Assembly (NCBI GenBank): GCA_020252485.1
Contig: JADCCX010000085.1
Span: 1-62,508 of the forward strand
Reading direction: 5' to 3'
Source of the DNA: Methylocystis sp.
Lineage (GTDB): Bacteria; Pseudomonadota; Alphaproteobacteria; Rhizobiales; Beijerinckiaceae
DNA length: 62,508 bases
In this document: positions 9,238-17,604 of the stretch, in pieces
Layout of the letters: the number at the start of each line of letters is the position of its first letter
Position numbering within the stretch: position 1 is the first letter of the stretch
The notes under the pieces: generated by a model
What the model saw: the letters and a program-made list of their open reading frames with translations, nothing else
Told to the model about the DNA's origin: nothing
Databases searched by the model: none
Program-made: the position numbers and the translations under genes

Positions 9238-10136
9238 ACGCCCGGGCGCCAGCCGCAGGCGATGCGAGCCGGTGGCCGCCAGCGCAGGCGGCGATCCTGC
9301 CCGGCCATCGGCTGCATCTCCAGCAGGGCCCCATCGATCTCGTCATCAAAGCCGAAGGTCAGCCTGCCGCCATCAATGACGCCTACCGGGCGGCGCGGGA
9401 GCGATTTCGGAGCGTGTTGGGGGAACTCGCCGCCGAGCTGCCGCTGCTGCGCCGGCCGTTGATCGGCGACCGGCCGCCGGTGGCAAAGTCGGCTATCGCG
9501 GCGCGCATGATCACAGCCTGCTGGCCGCATCGCGCGCGCTTCATAACCCCCATGGCGGCGGTCGCAGGCGCCGTCGCCGACGCCATCAAAGGGACGATGC
9601 TGGAGGCAGCAACCGGCCTTGACACGCTCTATGCCAACAACGGCGGCGATGTCGCGGTGCATGTCGCCGAGGGGCATCAGCTCAGGATCGGCATCGTGCC
9701 CGACCTTGCCCGCGCAATCCCCGAGGGGGCAATCACCGTTGTTTCCGATTCGGGCATCGGCGGCATCGCCACCTCCGGCTGGCGCGGCCGCTCCTTCTCG
9801 CTGGGGATCGCCGATGCAGTCACCGTGCTGGCGCCGACCGCTGCCATGGCGGATGCGGCGGCCACGATGATCGCCAACGCGGTGGATGCCGATCATCCGG
9901 CGGTGGTCGTCGCACCGGCCCGCTCCATCGACCCCGATTCAGATCTGGGTGATCTTTACGTTACCGTAAAGGTAGGCCGATTGCCGATGAAGTTTGTCGA
10001 AGCAGCACTTGCCCGTGGTATGGACCAGGCGGACACCCTGTTGGGACAGGGATTGATCTGCGCAGCAGCGCTCACATTGCAGGGCCGCTGGCAGTTTTCC
10101 GGGGTCCGGTCTGGACTCTTTTTGCCGATGGCTTAA
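9234..10136 (+). CDS. UPF0280 family protein (ApbE-superfamily-like)
   Basis: A 300-residue protein. It matches UPF0280 in its start (AAILPGHRLHLQQGPIDLVIKA), in a central block of small residues around AAVAGAVADAI, and in NNGGDVAVHV followed by SDSGIGGIATSGWRGRSFSLGIADAVTVLA. The family resembles ApbE flavin transferases and often lies beside 6-hydroxynicotinate reductase-like genes. Its reaction is not established. The start is TTG 9234 overlapping the upstream stop (TTGA). I found no obvious ApbE target motif (D-x-x-S/T-G-A-T) in the neighbouring gene products. If it attaches FMN, the target is therefore not evident here. It ends 35 bp before the transporter genes. Confidence 0.7.
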   Translation: MNARAPAAGDASRWPPAQAAILPGHRLHLQQGPIDLVIKAEGQPAAINDAYRAARERFRSVLGELAAELPLLRRPLIGDRPPVAKSAIAARMITACWPHRARFITPMAAVAGAVADAIKGTMLEAATGLDTLYANNGGDVAVHVAEGHQLRIGIVPDLARAIPEGAITVVSDSGIGGIATSGWRGRSFSLGIADAVTVLAPTAAMADAAATMIANAVDADHPAVVVAPARSIDPDSDLGDLYVTVKVGRLPMKFVEAALARGMDQADTLLGQGLICAAALTLQGRWQFSGVRSGLFLPMA

Positions 10137-10171
10137 ACAGGGTCGCAATCAAATCTTATCGGGAGGATACA

Positions 10172-11143
10172 ATGCTTTCACGCCGTCAAGCGGTTCACTT
10201 TGGTCTTGCTGCGGGCGCCGCAGCGGGGTTTGGCCTGCCTGCATACGCACAGGGCCTCAGCACGATCGAGATGTTCGTTCCCGCAGCCCCCGGCGGCGGC
10301 TGGGACCAGACCGCGCGCTCCATCGAACTCGCCATGCGCACCGACGGCATCGTCTCCAACTTCCAATTCGAGCATGCGCCGGGCGCCGGCGGCGCCGTCG
10401 GCCTGCCGAAGTTCCTTAGCTCCAAGCGGGGCAAGGAAAATGCCGTGATGGTCGGCGGGCTGGTGATGGTGGGCTCGCTGCTCGCCAACAAGAGCCCCGT
10501 GAAGATGACGGAACTGGTGCCCCTCGCAAGGCTGACAGGCGAGGCCCTCGTGCTGGTCGTGCCGTCTTCTTCGCCCTTCCAGAAGCTTGAGGACCTCACC
10601 AGGGCCATGAAGGCCGATATCGGCAAGGTTTCCATCGCCGGCGGATCGGCCGGCGGGTCGGACCACATCCTCGCCGGCATGATGGCGAAGGCCCTTGGCC
10701 TCGAACCCAAGCGCGTCGCCTACGTCGCCTTCGCCGGCGGCGGTCCGGCCCAGGCCGCTATCCTCGGCGCCCAGGTTTCGGCGGGCATCTCCGGCTATGG
10801 CGAGTTCTCCGAGCAGGTGAAGGCCGGCAAGATGCGGGTGCTGGCGATTTCCTCCGACAAGCGTCTGCCCGGCATTGATGCGCCCACCTTCAAGGAGCAG
10901 GGCGTCGATGTGGAGCTCTTCAACTGGCGCGGCGTATTCGGGGCGCCCGGCATCACCGCCGCCCAGCGTGCTGCGTTGATCGGCCTGTTCGACCGCATGG
11001 TCGCCGGCCCTACCTGGAAATCCGAGCTTGAAAAACGCGATTGGACCGGTGTCTATCTTTCCGGCGATCCGTTTGGCGCATTCCTCACAGCAGAGATCGA
11101 GCGCATCGCGGGTATTCTCAAGGACCTTGGCCTGACGAGCTGA
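10172..11143 (+). CDS. Tripartite tricarboxylate transporter substrate-binding protein (TctC family)
   Basis: A 323-residue periplasmic binding protein. It begins with a signal peptide of Tat-like character (MLSRRQAV, a hydrophobic stretch, then PAYAQ as cleavage region near residue 27). The body follows the TctC/Bug pattern: FVPAAPGGGWDQTAR, HAPGAGGAVGLPKF, SIAGGSAGGSDHI and FNWRGVFGAPG. It is preceded by a strong ribosome site (GGGAGGAT, 10150s). TctC proteins bind carboxylates and hand them to the TctAB membrane pair encoded next. The position after the reductase cluster suggests that it imports the acid that cluster degrades. The ligand is not predictable from sequence. Confidence 0.88.
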   Translation: MLSRRQAVHFGLAAGAAAGFGLPAYAQGLSTIEMFVPAAPGGGWDQTARSIELAMRTDGIVSNFQFEHAPGAGGAVGLPKFLSSKRGKENAVMVGGLVMVGSLLANKSPVKMTELVPLARLTGEALVLVVPSSSPFQKLEDLTRAMKADIGKVSIAGGSAGGSDHILAGMMAKALGLEPKRVAYVAFAGGGPAQAAILGAQVSAGISGYGEFSEQVKAGKMRVLAISSDKRLPGIDAPTFKEQGVDVELFNWRGVFGAPGITAAQRAALIGLFDRMVAGPTWKSELEKRDWTGVYLSGDPFGAFLTAEIERIAGILKDLGLTS

Positions 11144-11198
11144 GGCAGCCAGCGCCTTCTTCCGTGGGGGAAAGGGCACGGCCCGGAACGGGGGATCT

Positions 11199-11696
11199 AT
11201 GACGGGCAAGGACATGTCCGGGACCGCGCCGCGCGGGCTCGCCAAGGGTGATCTCGGCATTGCCGTTGGCGTGGTGGTTCTGGGCCTGATCGCGGCCTGG
11301 CAGACGACCGAAATTCCGCAATCCGCCTATGCCGCCGTGGGCCCGCGCGCCTTTGCCTATGCGACCTCTTTCCTGCTGATCGTGATGGGTCTTTTCCTGG
11401 TCAAGGATGCAGCCGCCGGCGGCTGGGCTCAAGAGACGGATGATTTCGGCGAGGTGGACTGGCCGGGCGGCCTCTGGCTCATCGGCGGGCTGATCGCCAA
11501 TGTCGCGCTCATCGACGTCATCGGCTTCATTCTCGCTTCGACCGTCCTTGTGGTCTTCACAGCCAGGGCTTTTGGCAGCAGGCGGCTCCTGCGCGATGCG
11601 ATCACCGGTTTCCTGCTGGCCTTCGTCGCCTATGTCGGCTTCGACCGGGTGTTGGGCTACAAGATCGGCACCGGGCTCATCGAGGGGCTGATCTGA
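11199..11696 (+). CDS. Tripartite tricarboxylate transporter small membrane subunit (TctB family)
   Basis: A 165-residue inner-membrane protein with four predicted membrane segments. They lie at about residues 20-40, 48-70, 90-125 (broken by DVIGF) and 135-155. Size and position between TctC and TctA identify it as the small subunit, a family with weak sequence conservation. It forms the permease with TctA and uses the cation gradient to drive uptake. Its stop overlaps the TctA start (TGATG at 11694-11698), so the two are translationally coupled. The gap to tctC is 55 bp and shows no terminator. Confidence 0.82.
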   Translation: MTGKDMSGTAPRGLAKGDLGIAVGVVVLGLIAAWQTTEIPQSAYAAVGPRAFAYATSFLLIVMGLFLVKDAAAGGWAQETDDFGEVDWPGGLWLIGGLIANVALIDVIGFILASTVLVVFTARAFGSRRLLRDAITGFLLAFVAYVGFDRVLGYKIGTGLIEGLI

Positions 11697-13186
11697 TGAG
11701 CACGTTCGACCATCTGATGAACGGCTTCGGCGTGGCGCTGCTGCCGATGAACCTGCTCTGGGCCTTCGTCGGCGTCACGGTAGGCACCGCCATCGGCGTC
11801 CTGCCGGGCCTCGGTCCGGCGCTCACCATCGCGCTGTTGCTGCCGCTGACCTACAAGGTCGACCCGACCGCTGCTCTCATCCTGTTTGCGGGCATTTATT
11901 ACGGCGCGATGTATGGCGGATCGACCACGTCGATCCTGCTCAACACGCCCGGCGAAAGCGCAACGATCGTCACGTCGCTCGAAGGCAACAAGATGGCGAA
12001 GAAGGGCCGCGCCGGCGCGGCGCTCGCCACCGCCGCCATCGGCTCCTTCGTGGCCGGGACCATCGGCACGATCGGCATCACCTTCCTCGCCGAACCGGTG
12101 GTCAAACTCGCCCTCATGTTCGGCCCTGCCGACTATTTCGCACTGATGATGCTGTCCTTCGTGACCGTTTCGGCCGTGCTGGGCTCTTCCGCCGTCCGCG
12201 GCCTCACGGCGCTGGCCATCGGCATCTTCCTCGGCATGATCGGGATCGACAACCAGACAGGGCAGGCACGCTTCACCTTCGGAATCACCGAGTTGTTCGA
12301 CGGCATCAACGTGATCGTGGTGGCCGTCGGCCTCTTCGCGGTGGGCGAAACGCTCTATCTCGCCTTCCAGAAATCCTCGAAGCTTCAGGACGACAGCGTG
12401 CTGGAGGTCAAGGATTCGCTGTGGATGTCGAAAGCCGACTGGTCCCGCTCGTGGAAACCGTGGCTCAGGGGCTCCGCCATCGGCTTTCCCATCGGGGCGA
12501 TGCCTGCGGGCGGCGCGGAGATTCCAACCTTCCTCTCCTACTACACCGAGAAGAAGCTGACGAAGCATCCGGAAGAGTTCGGCCATGGCGCCATCGAGGG
12601 CGTGGCCGGCCCGGAAGCGGCGAACAACGCCTCCGCCGCCGGGGTGCTCGTGCCGATGCTGGCGCTCGGCCTGCCAACCTCTGCGACAGCGGCGATCATG
12701 CTCTCGGCCTTCCAGAGCTACAATATCAACCCGGGCCCGCAGCTCTTCGCCACCAAACCGGAGCTTGTCTGGGGCCTGATCGCCTCGCTCTACATCGGCA
12801 ACGTGATGCTGCTGGTTCTGAATCTCCCTCTCGTCGGTCTGTGGGTGAAGATCCTCAAAATCCCGACGCCGCTGCTTTACGGCGGCATCCTCGTGTTCGC
12901 GACCATCGGCACCTATGGCATCAGCCGCTCCGTTATCGACCTGCTGTTGCTTTATGCGATGGGCGTGATGGGCTTCTTCATGCGCCGCTATGATTTCCCG
13001 ACGGCGCCCGTGATCATCGGCATGATCCTGGGGCCGCTGGCCGAGCAGAATTTCCGACAGGCGATGACAATCAGCCAGGGCGACATGATGACCTTCCTCA
13101 CCAAGCCCATTTCGGCATCCTTGCTCGCGCTGGCCGTCCTCGCGCTCATTGGACCGAAGCTCTGGGCCATGATGCGCAAGGCGTGA
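11696..13186 (+). CDS. Tripartite tricarboxylate transporter large membrane subunit (TctA family)
   Basis: A 496-residue permease with 10-12 hydrophobic segments. The family signatures are clear: [21 protein letters not shown] near residue 40, [14 protein letters not shown] near 75-90 and the inverted-repeat copy [15 protein letters not shown] then [16 protein letters not shown] near 305-335. It is the transport subunit of the TctCBA system. It is the last gene of the plus-strand group that starts at the ferredoxin reductase. It is followed by the promoter region of the arsenic operon, 90 bp away. Confidence 0.92.
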   Translation: MSTFDHLMNGFGVALLPMNLLWAFVGVTVGTAIGVLPGLGPALTIALLLPLTYKVDPTAALILFAGIYYGAMYGGSTTSILLNTPGESATIVTSLEGNKMAKKGRAGAALATAAIGSFVAGTIGTIGITFLAEPVVKLALMFGPADYFALMMLSFVTVSAVLGSSAVRGLTALAIGIFLGMIGIDNQTGQARFTFGITELFDGINVIVVAVGLFAVGETLYLAFQKSSKLQDDSVLEVKDSLWMSKADWSRSWKPWLRGSAIGFPIGAMPAGGAEIPTFLSYYTEKKLTKHPEEFGHGAIEGVAGPEAANNASAAGVLVPMLALGLPTSATAAIMLSAFQSYNINPGPQLFATKPELVWGLIASLYIGNVMLLVLNLPLVGLWVKILKIPTPLLYGGILVFATIGTYGISRSVIDLLLLYAMGVMGFFMRRYDFPTAPVIIGMILGPLAEQNFRQAMTISQGDMMTFLTKPISASLLALAVLALIGPKLWAMMRKA

Positions 13187-13206
13187 TCACCTTGCCCAAC
13201 TCTTCC

Positions 13207-13240
13207 ATCATTTCAATATTTCAACATATCTTGAAATGAT
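13207..13240. promoter_or_regulatory. Inverted repeat upstream of arsC, likely ArsR operator
   Basis: Perfect 10-bp arms ATCATTTCAA (13207-13216) and TTGAAATGAT (13231-13240) are separated by 14 bp. A second TTTCAA lies inside the spacer and forms a tighter palindrome with the right arm (13218-13237). AT-rich palindromes of this kind upstream of ars genes are typical ArsR sites. The site lies 40 bp before the arsC start, and the regulator is the third gene of the operon. Confidence 0.7.
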
Positions 13241-13279
13241 AACGAGCTTGCGGTAGCCTTTCCCCGGAAAGGACCGCCC

Positions 13280-13711
13280 ATGCACGATGTCATCATCTAC
13301 CACAATCCCGCCTGCGGGACCTCGCGCAACACGCTGGCGATGATCCGCAATGCCGGCATCGAGCCGCATGTCATCGAGTATCTGAAGACACCGCCGAACC
13401 GCGCTATGCTGGAGCGCCTGATCGCCCGGATGGGCATCGCTCCGCGTGACCTGCTGAGGGAGAAGGGGACGCCCTACGCCGAACTGGGGCTTGGCGATCC
13501 AACGCTGACCGATGAGGCCCTCATTGACGCGATGCTGGAGCATCCCATCCTCATCAACCGGCCCATCGTCGTGACCGAACGCGGCGTGAAGCTCTGCCGA
13601 CCCTCCGAAGCGGTGCTCGATATCCTGCCGGCCGCCCAGTCGGGCGAATTCATCAAGGAAGACGGCGAGCGCGTCATCGACGAGGCGGGCCGCCGGATCG
13701 CAACCGCATGA
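13280..13711 (+). CDS. arsC: Arsenate reductase, glutaredoxin-linked type
   Basis: A 143-residue cytoplasmic enzyme that reduces arsenate to arsenite using glutathione and glutaredoxin. The active site HNPACGTSRN places the catalytic Cys at residue 12, and the arginine-bearing segment ILINRPIVV near 92-100 supports the family. RBS-like GGAAAGGA precedes the ATG. It opens the ars operon downstream of a palindromic operator and overlaps the aquaporin gene by ATGA. The operon holds a second arsenate reductase of another family at its end, so this one may be partly redundant or use a different thiol supply. Confidence 0.93.
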   Translation: MHDVIIYHNPACGTSRNTLAMIRNAGIEPHVIEYLKTPPNRAMLERLIARMGIAPRDLLREKGTPYAELGLGDPTLTDEALIDAMLEHPILINRPIVVTERGVKLCRPSEAVLDILPAAQSGEFIKEDGERVIDEAGRRIATA

Positions 13712-14382
13712 ACGCGCCGGATCTCCCGCGCAAGCTGGCTGCCGAAGGGCTCGGCACCGCGCTGCTGGTCGCGGCCGTCGTCGGCTCCGGCATCATGGCC
13801 GCGAAGCTCGCCGGCGGGAACACCGCGGTCGCGCTCTTGGGCAACACCATTCCGACCGGCGCCATTCTTGTCGTGCTGATCACCCTCTTCGGGCCGATTT
13901 CCGGCGCGCATTTCAACCCGGTGGTCAGCCTCGTCTTCGCGCTGCGGCGCGAGCTGCCCTGGGGCCAGCTGGGCCCCTATACAGCGGCCCAGATCGCGGG
14001 CGGCGCGATCGGCTCTATCATCGCCAACCTGATGTTTGACCTGCCCGCCATGCAGGTGTCCACCACGATCCGCAGCGGTCCCGGCCAATGGCTCGGCGAA
14101 GTGGTCGCCACCGTGACCCTGATCGGCACGATCCTGGGCGGTCTTCGCTTCGCCCCCGCGTCGATCCCCCTGTTGGTGGGGCTGACGATCACGGCCGCCT
14201 ATTGGTTCACATCGTCAACCTCCTTCGCCAACCCGGCAGTAACCATCGCGCGCACCTTGTCCGACACATTCGCTGGCATCGCGCCGGGAAGTGCAGGCCC
14301 CTTCATCCTCGCGCAGGTGATCGGCGCGCTCCTCGGCCTCGCGCTCTGGGGCTGGCTGTTTGGCAAGGCAGAGGCGGAATGA
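13708..14382 (+). CDS. aqpS: MIP-family aquaglyceroporin, AqpS-like
   Basis: A 224-residue channel protein with six membrane segments and two half-helix motifs. The first is conserved as SGAHFNPVVS near residue 67, and the second is SFANPAVTIAR near 172-182, keeping the second NPA. In Sinorhizobium meliloti AqpS replaces an arsenite efflux pump. Arsenite made by ArsC leaves down its gradient through the channel. The same logic fits here because no ArsB or Acr3 gene is visible. Both ends overlap neighbouring genes by ATGA, so it belongs firmly to the ars operon. Confidence 0.85.
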   Translation: MNAPDLPRKLAAEGLGTALLVAAVVGSGIMAAKLAGGNTAVALLGNTIPTGAILVVLITLFGPISGAHFNPVVSLVFALRRELPWGQLGPYTAAQIAGGAIGSIIANLMFDLPAMQVSTTIRSGPGQWLGEVVATVTLIGTILGGLRFAPASIPLLVGLTITAAYWFTSSTSFANPAVTIARTLSDTFAGIAPGSAGPFILAQVIGALLGLALWGWLFGKAEAE

Positions 14383-15275
14383 GAGGCGAAGCCGTCAGGA
14401 TCGATCTCGTCGGCGCCTTGTCGGCCCTGGCGCAAGAGCACCGGCTCGCGGCCTTCCGGCTGCTGATCGCCCGGGGACCGGCCGGACTTACGGCTGGCGC
14501 ATTGGCCGCCAGGCTTGCGCTGGCGCCCTCCGCCCTCTCCTTCCATCTCGCCCATCTGGAGCGGTCAGGCCTTGTGCAATCATGGCGCGCCGGACGGCAG
14601 ATTTTCTATGCGGCGAACCAGGCCGCGACGGAAACGTTCCTGCGTTTCCTGGTCGGGGATTGCTGCGGCGGCAAGCCCGAACTCTGCGCCGATTTTGCCG
14701 CGAGACTGACAACAGACCAGGAGGGAAACATGGCTTCGACACGCGTCTTCAACGTTCTGTTCCTCTGCACGGGGAACTCCGCCCGCTCGATCATCGCGGA
14801 AAGCGTGCTGCGCCGCCTGGGGGCGGGAAAATTCAACGCCTATTCCGCCGGCAGCCAGCCGAAGGGCGAGGTGAACCCCTATGCGATCGAAGTGCTGAAG
14901 GCCTTCGACTTTCCAACCGATGGGTTGCGCTCCAAAGGCTGGGATGAATTCGGCAAGCCGGATGCCCCCAACCTCGATTTCGTCTTCACCGTTTGCGACA
15001 GCGCGGCCGCCGAAGCCTGCCCGGTCTGGCCCGGGCAGCCCGTGACGGCGCATTGGGGCCTGCCGGACCCGGCCGAGGTGGAAGGCAGCGATCTCGACAA
15101 GAAACGCGCCTTCACCGAAACCTACAAGATGCTCAGCCACAGGATCGGCATCTTCGTGCATCTGCCGATCGATTCGCTCAGCAGCATCGGGCTTGAAGGG
15201 AAAGTGCGCGAGATCGGCAAGAGTGCGCCTGGCAAAAGCGCTGCGGGTGATGCTGCGGAGCGCCACAGCGCCTGA
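14379..15275 (+). CDS. ArsR-family regulator fused to phosphatase-type arsenate reductase ArsC
   Basis: One open frame of 298 residues encodes two proteins usually made separately. Residues 1-~95 are a winged helix of the ArsR family (LSALAQEHRLAAFRLLIARG, with LAPSALSFHLAHLERSGL as recognition region) followed by a CCGGKPELC segment that could bind As(III). From Met118 follows a low-molecular-weight phosphatase-type ArsC: catalytic P-loop CTGNSARS (Cys130, Arg136) and LPDPAEVEG with the general acid Asp. A strong internal ribosome site precedes Met118, so a free 181-residue ArsC could be made as well as the fusion. Start ATG 14379 overlaps the aquaporin stop. The protein should both repress the operon and reduce arsenate. 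Confidence 0.88.
   Translation: MRGEAVRIDLVGALSALAQEHRLAAFRLLIARGPAGLTAGALAARLALAPSALSFHLAHLERSGLVQSWRAGRQIFYAANQAATETFLRFLVGDCCGGKPELCADFAARLTTDQEGNMASTRVFNVLFLCTGNSARSIIAESVLRRLGAGKFNAYSAGSQPKGEVNPYAIEVLKAFDFPTDGLRSKGWDEFGKPDAPNLDFVFTVCDSAAAEACPVWPGQPVTAHWGLPDPAEVEGSDLDKKRAFTETYKMLSHRIGIFVHLPIDSLSSIGLEGKVREIGKSAPGKSAAGDAAERHSA
14719..14732 (+). promoter_or_regulatory. Internal Shine-Dalgarno and ATG inside the arsR-arsC fusion
   Basis: AGGAGGG at 14719-14725 stands five bases after its AGGAGG core from the in-frame ATG at 14730. This is the best ribosome site in the operon and sits exactly at the domain border, so a separate ArsC polypeptide is likely. Confidence 0.65.
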
Positions 15276-15381
15276 CGGCACAGCTTTGCCGCAGGCTTTG
15301 CGGGTTGTCGCCGGCCGCGTTTCCTCCTATCCAGCGTCCCGACAGCGGCAATCCAGCGCCGCGTTGATCCGGTTGACACGC

Positions 15382-16623
15382 ATGACACAGCCCCTTTCCG
15401 GCGACGCCATTGTCGCCCGCCTCCAGTCCCTAGCCCGCCACACCGACGTTCCGGGCGAGATGAACCGCCTGTCGCTCTCGCCCGCGCACAAGGCGGCGGT
15501 CGAGGAGGTGCTCGGCCTCTTCCGCGCCGCAGGCATGACCGCCGAGGTCGATCCGCTGGGCTCCGTCGTCGGGCGCTACGCCAGCGACCGCAATGACGCG
15601 AAGACGCTGCTCATCGGCTCGCATCTCGATACCGTGCCGAACGGCGGCATCTATGACGGGCCGCTCGGCGTCATGGCGGCGCTGGCGGTGGTCGAGGAAT
15701 TGTCGCGCACGGGAAAGCGCCTGCCCTTCAACATCGAAGTGCTGGCCTTCTCCGACGAGGAGGGCGTGCGGTTTCCTTCCGCCTTCTCGTCCTCAAAGGC
15801 CGTGGCAGGCACTTTCGAGGAAAAGCTGCTCACAGAGAAGGACAGGGACGGCGTCACCCGCGCCGATGCGCTCCGGGCCTTCGGTTGCGATCCCGCGCTC
15901 TGGGCCAGCGCGCAGCGCGATCCGGCAACGCTTGTCGGCTATCTGGAGCTCCATATCGAACAGGGTCCGGTGCTTGAAGCCAATGGCGAGGCACTCGGGA
16001 TTGTTTCCGCCATCGTTGGCCTGTCGCGCGGGCGCATCAGCATCAGAGGCAAGGCCGGCCATGCGGGGACCACGCCGATGGATCTGCGCAAGGATGCGCT
16101 CTGCTGCGCTTCGGAGATCGTGCTGGCGCTCGAGAAGCTCGGCCGCGACACGGATGAGCTGGTGGCCACTGTCGGCCAGTTTGCCGTCATGCCGGGCGCG
16201 GGCAATGTGATCCCCGCCAGGGTGGTGATGAGCTACGATATCCGCAGCCCGAAGGACCCGGTGCGGGTGCGGGCGCTGGCGCTCGCCATGGGCCGGGCGC
16301 GGGAGATCGCGGAGGAGCGCCATTGCGCGATCGATATCGAAATGACAAGCGCCGTCCCGGCGGCTGCCTCCGATCCCGGATTGATGAAGGCCATCGGATC
16401 CGCCATCGGCAAACAGGGGGGCAAGCCGCGCACCCTGGTTTCCGGGGCCGGGCACGACGCCATGATCTTCCGCAATGTCTGTCCGCAGGCGATGATCTTC
16501 GTGCGCTCGAAGGATGGCCTCAGCCATCACCCGGACGAATTCACCACCGCCGAGGATATCGGCCGCGCCGCGCAAGCGATGTACGATACAGTGCTCAGCC
16601 TGGCCGAGACGCATACCGGCTGA
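15382..16623 (+). CDS. M20-family Zn amidohydrolase (allantoate amidohydrolase / N-carbamoylase type)
   Basis: A 413-residue cytoplasmic dimetal hydrolase of the hydantoinase/carbamoylase branch. Metal and catalytic motifs visible: GSHLDTVPNGGIYDGPLGV near residues 80-98, FSDEEGVRF near 125, LHIEQGPVLE near 190 and the lid-domain GKAGHAGTTPMD near 227. The family cleaves N-carbamoyl or ureido groups from substrates such as allantoate or N-carbamoyl amino acids. No other purine or pyrimidine genes lie next to it, so the substrate is open. I chose ATG 15382 because the longer frame starts inside arsC. It is convergent with dapD, with 12 bp between the stops. Confidence 0.82.
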   Translation: MTQPLSGDAIVARLQSLARHTDVPGEMNRLSLSPAHKAAVEEVLGLFRAAGMTAEVDPLGSVVGRYASDRNDAKTLLIGSHLDTVPNGGIYDGPLGVMAALAVVEELSRTGKRLPFNIEVLAFSDEEGVRFPSAFSSSKAVAGTFEEKLLTEKDRDGVTRADALRAFGCDPALWASAQRDPATLVGYLELHIEQGPVLEANGEALGIVSAIVGLSRGRISIRGKAGHAGTTPMDLRKDALCCASEIVLALEKLGRDTDELVATVGQFAVMPGAGNVIPARVVMSYDIRSPKDPVRVRALALAMGRAREIAEERHCAIDIEMTSAVPAAASDPGLMKAIGSAIGKQGGKPRTLVSGAGHDAMIFRNVCPQAMIFVRSKDGLSHHPDEFTTAEDIGRAAQAMYDTVLSLAETHTG

Positions 16624-16635
16624 TTGTCGGGGCGC

Positions 16636-17493
16636 TTAATCCCGCAGCAGCTCGTTGATCGCGGTTTTCGACCGGGTCTGGGCATCGACAGTCTTGACGA
16701 TGACCGCGCAATAGAGCGACGGCGACGGCGCGCCATCGGCGAAAGGCTTGCCCGGCAGCGACCCTGAAACGACCACCGAGTAAGGCGGCACATAGCCGAC
16801 ATGCACCTCGCCGGTGGCGCGGTCGATGATCTTCGTCGATGACGAGATGAAAACGCCCATCGAGATCACCGAGCCTTCGCCGACGATGACGCCCTCCACC
16901 ACCTCGGAACGCGCGCCGACGAAGCAATTGTCCTCGATGATCGTGGGATTGGCCTGCAAGGGCTCCAGCACGCCGCCAATGCCGACGCCGCCGGAGAGAT
17001 GGATGTTGGCGCCGATCTGGGCGCAGGAGCCCACCGTCACCCAGGTATCGACCATGGTGTTTTCGCCCACGCGCGCGCCGACATTGACGAAGGAGGGCAT
17101 CAGGACGGCGTTCCGGTCGACGAAAGCCGAATGTCGGACGATCGCGCCTGGCACCGGGCGGAAGCCGGCAGCAGCGAAGTCCTGAGCCGTCCAATTGTCG
17201 AACTTCGATGGAACCTTGTCCCACCAGGAAGAGCCGCCCGGTCCACCCGAGATAAGGGCATTGTCATTCAGCCGGAACGAGAGCAGCACGGCCTTCTTCA
17301 GCCATTGATGCACGGCCCAGCTCTCCTTGCCGACCTTGCCCGGAATTTTTTCGGCGACCCGCAGCCGGCCGGAATCGAGGCCGTTCAGCGCTTCGTTGAC
17401 CGCCTCGCGCACTTCGCCCTTCGTAGCGCTGCTGACCGAGGCGCGGTCCTCCCAGGCTTTGTCGATTGTGGCGGCGAGCGATGCGGTGGACAT
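16636..17493 (-). CDS. dapD: 2,3,4,5-tetrahydropyridine-2,6-dicarboxylate N-succinyltransferase
   Basis: A 285-residue enzyme of the succinylase branch of diaminopimelate and lysine synthesis. It transfers succinyl from succinyl-CoA to tetrahydrodipicolinate. The C-terminal half is a left-handed beta helix of hexapeptide repeats with the signature [16 protein letters not shown]. The N-terminal part carries FRLNDN and WWDKVPSKF. Length is normal. Start at ATG 17493; a much longer frame upstream is antisense to mutA. dapC and dapE are not adjacent. The 111-bp gap to mutA serves divergent promoters. Confidence 0.95.
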   Translation of the reverse strand: MSTASLAATIDKAWEDRASVSSATKGEVREAVNEALNGLDSGRLRVAEKIPGKVGKESWAVHQWLKKAVLLSFRLNDNALISGGPGGSSWWDKVPSKFDNWTAQDFAAAGFRPVPGAIVRHSAFVDRNAVLMPSFVNVGARVGENTMVDTWVTVGSCAQIGANIHLSGGVGIGGVLEPLQANPTIIEDNCFVGARSEVVEGVIVGEGSVISMGVFISSSTKIIDRATGEVHVGYVPPYSVVVSGSLPGKPFADGAPSPSLYCAVIVKTVDAQTRSKTAINELLRD

Positions 17494-17604
17494 GGGACAG
17501 GCTCCGGCAAAGGTCGCGTCCGCTTGCCGCTGGACCCGATACGGTGTCAATCTCAAACTATCGATCCATTGGAAAAAGCAGGCGGTCCGGCGTATGGACA
17601 ACGC

